Made by a program: the position numbers and the translations under genes. Shown piece by piece: positions 40,251 to 46,522 of a DNA stretch of 46,522 bases. The notes below the pieces were generated by a model. The model saw nothing but the letters and a program-made list of their open reading frames with translations, did no database searches and was not told the DNA's origin. The stretch spans positions 1-46,522 of the forward strand of contig JANYEB010000133.1 of the NCBI GenBank assembly GCA_025363355.1. Direction: 5' to 3'. This DNA is from Chitinophagaceae bacterium (lineage in GTDB: Bacteria; Bacteroidota; Bacteroidia; Chitinophagales; Chitinophagaceae). The first letter of the stretch is position 1; each line of letters starts with the position of its first letter.

Positions 40251-41591
40251 ATGTCTAAATATAATAATGCCAAAGTAAGTTCAGGAATAGACTGGTTGTC
40301 TGTTTGGATTTATGCTGTGTTGGTGGCACTTGGCATTCTTTGCATTTTTATGGTAGAGTATAAACCAGATACTAATGTATTGCAAAATTTTTTGGCAGGG
40401 AAAGCAAACTACAGTAAACAGCTAATGTTTGCAGGCATTTCAGTTGTATTAGCATTGTTTATATTACTTGCAGATAGCAAACTTTTTACAGCCTTTGCAA
40501 ATTTATTTTATGCATTTGGCGTGGTGCTAATGCTATCAACTTTTGTTATAGGCAAAGCCATTAATGGTTCAAAAAGTTGGATACCATTAGGTGGCGGTTT
40601 CAATTTGCAACCAGTAGAACTTTGTAAAATATTTACTGCACTTGCATTGGCAAAATATTTATCAAGACAAGAAACCAATTTCAACAATACCAAATCTCAA
40701 ATAATTGCTATTGGTTTATCATTATTTCCATTAGTAGTTTCTACAATGCAACACGAACTTGGGTTAGGCTTGGTTTACACCTCTTTTTTTATTGTGATGT
40801 ATCGTGAAGGATTACCACCAACATTAATGATTATTGGTGCATCTATTGGTGTTTTATTAATTGCATCAATTATTGTTGAACCCAATATTTTAGCCATTTC
40901 CTTAACTGTTTTGGCAGCACTTTTTATTTATTTATTGAGAAGACAAATGAAACGTAATCGTTTTTTGCTGCGTTGGATTATTGCTATATGGGTTTTCTGT
41001 GTGGGCTTTCAGCGTTTTGCAGTGCCATTTATTTTCAATCACGTTTTTGAATGTTATCAAAGCACCAGAATCTTTAATGCCTTTGGTGGAGATTATGATT
41101 GCACACAAAATAAGCACATAGCTAAAGAAGGTAGTAAACCTAAAAAGAAACCAGATGATTATAATGTTCGTCAAAGTAAAATTGCAATTGGTTCTGGAGG
41201 AATTTTTGGAAGAGGTTTTTTAAAAGGCACACAAACACGTGGCAGATATGTTCCAGAGCAACATACAGATTTTATTTTTACATCTTTGGGAGAAGCATTT
41301 GGCTTTATTGGATGTATTGCTTTTTTGGGTTTATATCTTTTCTTTTTATTTAGAATTATTAGAATGGCAGAAAGGCAACGAAGTACATTTAGCAGGGTTT
41401 ATGCTTATTGTGTAGCCAGTATATTATTCTTTCATATTGCCTTAAATATTTTAATGACCATTGGTCTATTTCCATCCCCAGGAATTACATTGCCAATGAT
41501 TAGTTATGGAGGTTCTTCATTAGTAACTTTTACAATACTAATTTTTATTTTAATAAGGCTAGATGCAGACAGGCAAATGGTTTTAAGGTAA
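40251..41591 (+). CDS. rodA: Rod-shape peptidoglycan polymerase RodA
   Basis: This 446-residue SEDS-family membrane protein polymerises lipid II in the elongasome. The start at 40251 (MSKYNNAKVSSGIDWLSV) avoids the unlikely overlap with terC produced by an upstream ATG at 40191. There are about ten helices. SEDS motifs are GSKSWIPLGGGFNLQPVELCKI, QHELGLGLVYTSFF, AIGSGGIFGRGFLKGTQTRGRYVPEQHTDFIFTSLGEAFGFIG (in part) and the closing GLFPSPGITLPMISYGGSSLV. A periplasmic loop (CYQSTRIFNAFGGDYDCTQNKHIAKEG) is longer than in E. coli. No mrdA (PBP2) gene is adjacent, and mreBCD lies about 28 kb away. Confidence 0.95.
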   Translation: MSKYNNAKVSSGIDWLSVWIYAVLVALGILCIFMVEYKPDTNVLQNFLAGKANYSKQLMFAGISVVLALFILLADSKLFTAFANLFYAFGVVLMLSTFVIGKAINGSKSWIPLGGGFNLQPVELCKIFTALALAKYLSRQETNFNNTKSQIIAIGLSLFPLVVSTMQHELGLGLVYTSFFIVMYREGLPPTLMIIGASIGVLLIASIIVEPNILAISLTVLAALFIYLLRRQMKRNRFLLRWIIAIWVFCVGFQRFAVPFIFNHVFECYQSTRIFNAFGGDYDCTQNKHIAKEGSKPKKKPDDYNVRQSKIAIGSGGIFGRGFLKGTQTRGRYVPEQHTDFIFTSLGEAFGFIGCIAFLGLYLFFLFRIIRMAERQRSTFSRVYAYCVASILFFHIALNILMTIGLFPSPGITLPMISYGGSSLVTFTILIFILIRLDADRQMVLR

Positions 41592-41600
41592 AATATAAAT

Positions 41601-42287
41601 ATGAAAATTATCATCACATCTGCAACAGAATTTGAAGTTGCTACAGCAAAGCAAAAAATTAAATCGAAAAAAGGAGTTGATATTTCGTTTGCAGTAACAG
41701 GTGTTGGAATATTAGCTACTGCTGTTAATTTAGTTAGAATTTTTTATCAGGGAAAGCCAGATTTTATAATTCAAGCAGGTATTGCAGGAACATTTGATAT
41801 GAATATGAAACTTGGTAAAGTAATGCTTATTGAAGAAGATTTTTTAGGCGATTTAGGTGTTGAAGAAAATGGTAAATGGAAAGATGTTTTTGACCTAAAA
41901 CTGGTAAAGCAAAATAAAAATCCATTTAAAAAGAAAGGACTTAAAAATGCTTTCATAGAAAAATATAATACACTTGATTTATCAACTGTAAAAGCTGTTA
42001 CTGTTAATCAAATTTCTACAAACAAAAATCATATTCAACAACTCATAAAAAAATATAATCCTTGTATCGAAACAATGGAAGGTGCTGCTTTGCATTACGT
42101 TTGCAATTGGTATAATATTCCATATTTGCAAATACGTTCTGTTTCCAACTATATTGGTGAAAGAGATAAGTCGAAATGGAAGTTAAAATTAGCAGTTGAC
42201 AACTTAAACAAAGATTTGCTAAAATTGACTAAAACAGTAATCGATGTAATCAATTTAAAGCAATCAAATCGCGATGTATTTGATTAA
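41601..42287 (+). CDS. mqnB: Futalosine hydrolase
   Basis: This 228-residue nucleoside-phosphorylase-fold enzyme releases hypoxanthine from futalosine in the alternative menaquinone pathway. Features are TSATEFEVATAKQKI, FAVTGVGILATAVNL, IQAGIAGTFD, the substrate region IETMEGAALHYVC with the conserved Met-Glu-Gly, and IRSVSNYIGERDKSKW. The assignment over other phosphorylases is supported by mqnD 18 bases downstream. It lies 9 bases after rodA, so it is in the same operon. Confidence 0.92.
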   Translation: MKIIITSATEFEVATAKQKIKSKKGVDISFAVTGVGILATAVNLVRIFYQGKPDFIIQAGIAGTFDMNMKLGKVMLIEEDFLGDLGVEENGKWKDVFDLKLVKQNKNPFKKKGLKNAFIEKYNTLDLSTVKAVTVNQISTNKNHIQQLIKKYNPCIETMEGAALHYVCNWYNIPYLQIRSVSNYIGERDKSKWKLKLAVDNLNKDLLKLTKTVIDVINLKQSNRDVFD

Positions 42288-42305
42288 TTAGTAAATTTTA
42301 TAGTA

Positions 42306-43148
42306 ATGTTCACATTAGCTTTTTCTCCTTGCCCAAACGATACTTTTATTTTTGATGCATTAGTTAATAAAAAAATTGATACCGAAGGTTTAGGCTTTGA
42401 TATCTTATTAGAAGATGTTCAAACCCTTAATCAATGGGCATTAGAAGGCAAAATTGATTTTAGTAAAATCAGTTATGGTGTGTTACCATTGATCTTAAAT
42501 AACTATCAAGTTTTAGAAAGTGGAGGAGCTTTAGGTAAAGGTGTTGGCCCTATTTTAATTAGTAATGCAGATATTCAACATTCAACATTCAACATCCAAC
42601 ATTATCAAGTTGCAATTCCAGGTGAAAACACAACTGCTCATTTACTTTTTTCTTTAGCGTATCCAAATACAACTAACAAAAAATTTATGGTCTTTAACGA
42701 GATTGAAAATTATGTATTGCAAAATAAAAATACTTTAGGTGTCATCATTCACGAAAACAGGTTTACCTATCAACAAAAAGGATTACACAAGGTAATAGAT
42801 TTAGGAAATTTTTGGGAGCAAGAAACCAATTCTCCAATTCCATTAGGAGGTATTGCTGCACATAGAAGAATTGATAAGTCCGTAAGCCAAAAAGTTGATA
42901 AATTAATTAAAAAAAGTTTGCAATATGCTTTTGATAATTATCCAATAATTACAGATTACGTAAAGCAACACTCACAAGAAATGGAAGAAGTTGTAATGAA
43001 GCAGCATATAGATTTATATGTAAATAATTTTTCTTTGGGTTTAGGCAGCGAAGGACAAAAAGCTGTGATTAAATTATTAGAAGTGTATCAACAATTGCAT
43101 CCAAAAGTTACGATAAATTATAACAGTATTTTCCTTCAATCACACTAA
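42306..43148 (+). CDS. mqnD: 1,4-dihydroxy-6-naphthoate synthase
   Basis: This 280-residue enzyme makes 1,4-dihydroxy-6-naphthoate, the last dedicated ring-forming step of the futalosine menaquinone pathway. Motifs are LAFSPCPNDTFIFDALV at the N-terminus, LLEDVQTLNQWALEGKIDFSKISYGVLPL (in part), the GGALGKGVGPILIS loop, IPGENTTAHLL and GVIIHENRFTYQQKGLHKVIDLG (in part). The family has a periplasmic-binding-protein-like fold. Oddly, residues about 90-99 are coded by four tandem 7-base units (ATTCAAC) in a surface-loop position. It follows mqnB and supplies the quinone probably used by ActAB and PyrD. Confidence 0.95.
   Translation: MFTLAFSPCPNDTFIFDALVNKKIDTEGLGFDILLEDVQTLNQWALEGKIDFSKISYGVLPLILNNYQVLESGGALGKGVGPILISNADIQHSTFNIQHYQVAIPGENTTAHLLFSLAYPNTTNKKFMVFNEIENYVLQNKNTLGVIIHENRFTYQQKGLHKVIDLGNFWEQETNSPIPLGGIAAHRRIDKSVSQKVDKLIKKSLQYAFDNYPIITDYVKQHSQEMEEVVMKQHIDLYVNNFSLGLGSEGQKAVIKLLEVYQQLHPKVTINYNSIFLQSH
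42573..42600 (+). repeat. Heptanucleotide tandem repeat inside mqnD
   Basis: Three ATTCAAC units and one ATCCAAC unit lie in tandem within the coding region. Seven is not a multiple of three, so gain or loss of one unit by slippage would shift the mqnD frame. Confidence 0.85.
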
Positions 43149-43158
43149 ATTAATACTA

Positions 43159-43530
43159 ATGAAATTTATTTTAAAACTAGAAGAATTAGGTTTGTTGATA
43201 CTTTTTTCTGTTATCTATTTTTATTATTTCAATGGAATTTGGTCGTTGTATCTAAGTTTATTTTTTGTTCCTGATATTTCTTTTCTTTTATACCTTATCA
43301 CAAAAAAGTTAGGTGCTATTGCCTATAATATTTTTCATCATAAAGGAGTAATGGCAATGGTAATCTTATTGGGTTTATTACTAAACAATCAACTCATCAC
43401 AAAAATTGGTCTAATATTTATGGCACACAGTTGTTTTGATAGATTAGCTGGTTATGGTTTAAAATATTTAGATAATTTTGATCATACACACTTGGGTTGG
43501 ATTGGAAAGAGTAAACACAAAAACGAATAA
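43159..43530 (+). CDS. DUF4260-family membrane protein
   Basis: This 123-residue membrane protein has about four short helices. Its opening LKLEELGLLILFSVIYFYYF, the FFVPDISFLLYLITKKLGAIAYNIFHH region and the closing MAHSCFDRLAGYGLKYLDNFDHTHLGWIGK (in part) are the characteristic pattern of DUF4260. Conserved His and Asp residues at the ends of helices hint at metal or substrate binding, but no function is known. It lies 10 bases after mqnD and 5 before the DinB-like gene, within the same transcript. Confidence 0.88.
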   Translation: MKFILKLEELGLLILFSVIYFYYFNGIWSLYLSLFFVPDISFLLYLITKKLGAIAYNIFHHKGVMAMVILLGLLLNNQLITKIGLIFMAHSCFDRLAGYGLKYLDNFDHTHLGWIGKSKHKNE

Positions 43531-43535
43531 GCTTT

Positions 43536-44111
43536 ATGGATAGCAATTTTCTTGAATCAGCCATTAAACAATTTGAATATTACAAATCACTTGGTGAGAA
43601 AACTTTCAATCAATTAAGTGATGATAAACTGTTTTGGCAATACAATACTGAAAGCAACAGTATAGCGATTATTGTAAACCATTTATGGGGCAATATGCTA
43701 TCAAGATGGACAGATTTTTTAACTACAGATGGCGAAAAAAATTGGCGAAATCGTGATAAAGAATTTGAAAATAATATTGCTACAAAAGACGAATTATTGA
43801 CAAAATGGAACGAAGGTTGGCAATGTTTATCCATTGCACTCAATAGTTTAAAAAATGAAGATTTAACCAAATTTATTTACATTAGAAATCAGGGACAAAC
43901 AGTTGTAGAAGCCATCAATAGGCAGCTTTGTCATTACAGTTATCACGTTGGGCAAATTGTATTTATTGGCAAAATGATTTGCAATGAAAATTGGGCATCA
44001 TTATCTATTCCAAGAGGCAATTCAACAATTTATAATCAAGATAAATTCGCCAAGCCACAGCATCAAGAACATTTCACTGATGAGTTTTTGAATAAAAACC
44101 AATCACCTTAA
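43536..44111 (+). CDS. DUF1572 / DinB-like four-helix protein
   Basis: This 191-residue soluble protein has the DinB-superfamily pattern: an N-terminal helix FLESAIKQFEYYKSLGEKTFNQL, the first His in IIVNHLWGNMLSRWTDFLTTDGEK (in part), and HYSYHVGQIVFIGKM with two more His that would complete a metal site. YIRNQGQTVVEAINRQLCHY is typical of DUF1572. Members are thought to be metal-dependent transferases or hydrolases using small thiols; the substrate is unknown. It is the last gene of the run that begins at terC. Confidence 0.85.
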   Translation: MDSNFLESAIKQFEYYKSLGEKTFNQLSDDKLFWQYNTESNSIAIIVNHLWGNMLSRWTDFLTTDGEKNWRNRDKEFENNIATKDELLTKWNEGWQCLSIALNSLKNEDLTKFIYIRNQGQTVVEAINRQLCHYSYHVGQIVFIGKMICNENWASLSIPRGNSTIYNQDKFAKPQHQEHFTDEFLNKNQSP

Positions 44112-44159
44112 AGAGCAAGAGTTATTACTTTCTTTATAAATTCTTTACACCTTTAAAGT

Positions 44160-44167
44160 TACTTTTG
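44160..44167 (+). promoter_or_regulatory. Predicted -7 box upstream of the kdpD-like gene
   Basis: TACTTTTG matches TAnnTTTG, 22 bases before the TTG start of the kinase gene. No good -33 word is seen. Confidence 0.45.
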
Positions 44168-44189
44168 TAAACACAAAATAACTTCAAGA

Positions 44190-45269
44190 TTGAAAGTATT
44201 AAAAACTAGAGAATATAGAAAAGTAACTCAACATCTAATTAGTCTTGTAACAGTTTTATTAATTACAACGGCCTGTTACTACAGTACAAATTTCATAGGT
44301 TATAAAGTTGTTGCACTTATTTTACTAATGGCAGTTTCTATACTTGCAATGCTGTTTGATATAATGCCAGTATTAGTTTCAGCAGTTTTAAGTGCATTAA
44401 TCTGGAACTTCTTTTTCATTCCACCCATTTTTACTTTTCATATAGATTCTGCGGAGGATGCATTATTGTTTTTGATGTATTTTCTGATTGCTACTGTAAA
44501 TGCTGTGCTAACTTTTAAAATAAAAGAACAAGAAAAAAAAGCAAGAGATAAAGAAGAAAAAGAACATACCATAAAGCTCTACAACACTTTGCTGAACTCA
44601 CTTTCACACGAACTAAAAACACCTATTGCAACTATTATTGGCAGTGTTGATACTTTAAAAGAAAATGCAAATAATCTTTCTGATTTACATAAAACAGAAC
44701 TGCTAAACGAACTTGAAATTGCAGGGCTTCGCCTGAATAGACAGGTAGAAAATTTGTTGAATATGAGCAGGCTTGAAACAGGTTCTTTACAATTAAAAAA
44801 AGATTGGTGCGATGTAAATGAATTAGTATTTACAGTAATACAACAATTCACAGAAACAAAAAATCACAGTATTGTTTTTAATGAAAATAATAACTTGCCT
44901 TTATTTAAATTAGATATTGGATTAATAGAACAAGTGCTGCAAAATGTTGTTCATAATGCCATTCAATACACGCCAGAAAAAACAACTATTATTATTACTA
45001 TTGAACACAAATTAGAAAGTTGTATTGTTACTGTAACTGATACAGGCAAGGGTTTTCGAGAGAATGAGATGAATATAGTTTTTGATAAATTTTATCGCTC
45101 GCCAAATACAAAAGCTGGAGGAACTGGTTTGGGATTATCTATTGTAAAAGGTTTTGTTGAAGCACATAATGGAACTATTGAATTGAAAAACAACATACCG
45201 AATGGAGCTAAATTTATCATTCAAATTCCTGCTGAAAGTTCTTACATAAATAATTTGAAAAATGAATAA
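44190..45269 (+). CDS. KdpD-like sensor histidine kinase (short form)
   Basis: This 359-residue membrane kinase has four closely packed helices (about 15-110) matching the DUF4118 region of KdpD (IWNFFFIPPIFTFHIDSAEDALLF). They are followed by a HisKA domain with His140 (LNSLSHELKTPIATIIGS) and a HATPase domain (N box QNVVHNAIQYTPEKT, G boxes VTDTGKGF and GTGLGLSIVKGF). The large N-terminal KdpD sensor/USP domains of E. coli (about 400 residues) are absent; this short form is common in Bacteroidota. Translation appears to start at TTG. It overlaps the response regulator gene by 8 bases and probably responds to potassium or turgor. Confidence 0.88.
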   Translation: MKVLKTREYRKVTQHLISLVTVLLITTACYYSTNFIGYKVVALILLMAVSILAMLFDIMPVLVSAVLSALIWNFFFIPPIFTFHIDSAEDALLFLMYFLIATVNAVLTFKIKEQEKKARDKEEKEHTIKLYNTLLNSLSHELKTPIATIIGSVDTLKENANNLSDLHKTELLNELEIAGLRLNRQVENLLNMSRLETGSLQLKKDWCDVNELVFTVIQQFTETKNHSIVFNENNNLPLFKLDIGLIEQVLQNVVHNAIQYTPEKTTIIITIEHKLESCIVTVTDTGKGFRENEMNIVFDKFYRSPNTKAGGTGLGLSIVKGFVEAHNGTIELKNNIPNGAKFIIQIPAESSYINNLKNE

Positions 45270-45942
45270 TCCAGAAATACTCATTATAGATGACGAACCA
45301 CAAATTCGCAAGCTCTTGGAAATATCTTTAGAGAGTAACGATTATAAAGTGTGGCAAGCATCAACAGGAAAAGAAGGAATTATTATGGCTGCTAATCATC
45401 CCCCAGAATTGATATTACTTGACATTGGTTTGCCTGATAAAAGTGGACACGAAGTCTTGAAAGAATTAAGAGCTTGGTATAACAAGTCTATCATTATGCT
45501 TTCTGTTCAAAATAGTGAAGAAGATATTGTAACAGCCCTTGATAATGGTGCTACAGATTATCTTACCAAACCCTTTAGAACAGCTGAGTTGCTAGCTAGA
45601 ATACGTGCTGCAATTCGTAGAAATCAGCAAACAAATAATCTATCTACTATACTAAATTTTAATGCCCTACAAATTGATTTAACTGCACGAACTGTTAAAA
45701 AAAACAATGAAATATTAAAACTTACCTCCACAGAATTTAACTTGCTTACTCTTTTTGTTAATAATGAAGGGAGAGTCTTGACACATCAATTTATATTAAA
45801 AGAAGTTTGGGGTGTTGGCTTTCAAACTGAAACACAATATCTAAGAGTTTTTGTGGGTACACTTCGAAAAAAAATTGAGGACAATCCCAATCAACCAAAA
45901 TATATCCTTACAGAAAGTGGTATTGGATATAGGTTTATATAG
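45262..45942 (+). CDS. KdpE-like OmpR-family response regulator
   Basis: This 226-residue regulator has a receiver domain with Asp54 (LILLDIGLPDKSG), the acidic pocket IIDDEPQIRKLLE and Lys103 (YLTKPF). A C-terminal OmpR-type winged helix follows (about 130-225, LKLTSTEFNLLTLFVNNEGRVLTHQFILKEVWG in part; QYLRVFVGTLRKKIEDNP). The N-terminus and the NGATDYLTKPFRTAELLARIRAAIRR stretch are close to KdpE. It is cotranscribed with the kinase gene and lies 91 bases upstream of kup, its probable target. Confidence 0.9.
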   Translation: MNNPEILIIDDEPQIRKLLEISLESNDYKVWQASTGKEGIIMAANHPPELILLDIGLPDKSGHEVLKELRAWYNKSIIMLSVQNSEEDIVTALDNGATDYLTKPFRTAELLARIRAAIRRNQQTNNLSTILNFNALQIDLTARTVKKNNEILKLTSTEFNLLTLFVNNEGRVLTHQFILKEVWGVGFQTETQYLRVFVGTLRKKIEDNPNQPKYILTESGIGYRFI

Positions 45943-46033
45943 TCTTTATATTTTCTTTATGCAGTTATCTCCCTTCTTTATAATTTACATATAGTCTACA
46001 AATCATTTTTGCTTTTCAATATTAAAGCAACAA

Positions 46034-46522
46034 ATGTCAAGCAGCAATTCATCACTAAAAAAAATTACAGCAGCCTCCTTATTAGTAGCCTTAGGAATTA
46101 TTTATGGAGATATTGGTACCAGTCCTTTATACGTCTTAAAAGCAATTGTTGGCACTAAACCAATTGATGAAACCCTTGTTTTTGGTGGGGTTTCATGTAT
46201 TTTTTGGACGTTGGTTTTTCAAACAACTGTTAAATATATTTGGCTAACCTTAATGGCAGATAATGAAGGGGAAGGTGGTATATTTTCTTTGTATGCACTA
46301 GTTCGTAGGTATGGCAAAAAATTAGTGATACCAACCATTTTGGGTGCAACAACTTTATTAGCAGATGGCATTATTACACCACCTATTTCAGTGGCATCAG
46401 CAATTGAAGGATTGAGTATGGTAAAAGGGTTAGAAAACTCCATCATCCCAGGAAACATTTTAACAATTGGAATCGTTATTGCCATTATATCTGCACTGTT
46501 TTTCTTTCAGCGTTTTGGCACA
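46034..46522 (+). CDS. kup: Kup-type potassium uptake protein (3' end outside window)
   Basis: The first 163 residues of this membrane transporter are present and the frame is open at the window edge. Kup/HAK motifs are LVALGIIYGDIGTSPLYVLKAI (in part), FWTLVFQTTVKYIWLTLMADNEGEGGIFSLYAL (in part) and GATTLLADGIITPPISVASAIEG (in part). Kup is a proton-coupled K+ importer, usually 620-650 residues. Its place after a KdpDE-like pair suggests control by that system. A near-match -7 box (CATTTTTG) lies about 25 bases upstream. Confidence 0.95.
   Translation, partial: MSSSNSSLKKITAASLLVALGIIYGDIGTSPLYVLKAIVGTKPIDETLVFGGVSCIFWTLVFQTTVKYIWLTLMADNEGEGGIFSLYALVRRYGKKLVIPTILGATTLLADGIITPPISVASAIEGLSMVKGLENSIIPGNILTIGIVIAIISALFFFQRFGT

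Overview
The window looks like a chromosomal segment of an AT-rich Bacteroidota bacterium, most likely of the Chitinophagaceae type. The evidence is an alternative complex III (ActA/ActB) operon, the futalosine menaquinone genes mqnB and mqnD, a Thermus-type isocitrate dehydrogenase, many lipoproteins with short lipoboxes, almost no Shine-Dalgarno sequences, and repeated Bacteroidota-type -7 boxes (TAnnTTTG) just before start codons. The genus cannot be fixed from this sequence. No rRNA, tRNA, CRISPR array, phage or complete insertion sequence was seen.

Layout. 0-4.2 kb (minus): actA and the 5' part of actB, the respiratory quinol:cytochrome c oxidoreductase. 4.3-10 kb: a small DUF6787-like membrane protein and a PfkB kinase, then a minus-strand run: pdxH, a MauG-like di-haem lipoprotein, a copper-amine-oxidase-like lipoprotein that appears to lack all copper ligands, and a beta-propeller-like lipoprotein. 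This run is the most interesting gene set. 10-14.4 kb: mreB, mreC and mreD, converging on nadE. 14.5-18.7 kb is an accessory stretch: an ECF sigma factor with an internal deletion, its cupin anti-sigma partner, an NlpC/P60-like lipoprotein, a winged-helix protein with eleven 14-residue repeats, and palindromic repeats around a small GIY-YIG nuclease. 18.7-28.5 kb: paaZ, an icd operon with two small paralogous genes opposite a LysR regulator, a lone cyanophycin synthetase, an outer-membrane barrel protein and a WecE-type sugar aminotransferase. 29-38.2 kb: flavin reductase-like protein, chromate transporter, clpS, SRPBCC protein, serA, a DUF3108 protein with a flippase-like membrane protein, ruvC, recO, an enoyl-CoA hydratase and a DivIC-like protein. 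38.3-46.5 kb (all plus): pyrD, then a likely operon terC-rodA-mqnB-mqnD-DUF4260-DUF1572, then kdpD- and kdpE-like genes and the start of kup.

How genes connect. MqnB and MqnD help make menaquinone, the likely electron donor of ActAB and acceptor of PyrD. MreBCD and RodA belong to the cell-elongation machinery but lie 30 kb apart, with no penicillin-binding protein gene seen beside either. The KdpDE-like pair lies next to a Kup potassium transporter, not kdpFABC. Several genes have a -7 box ending only 4-5 bases before the ATG, implying leaderless or nearly leaderless mRNAs.

Positions of short motifs and hairpins were counted by eye and may be off by one base.
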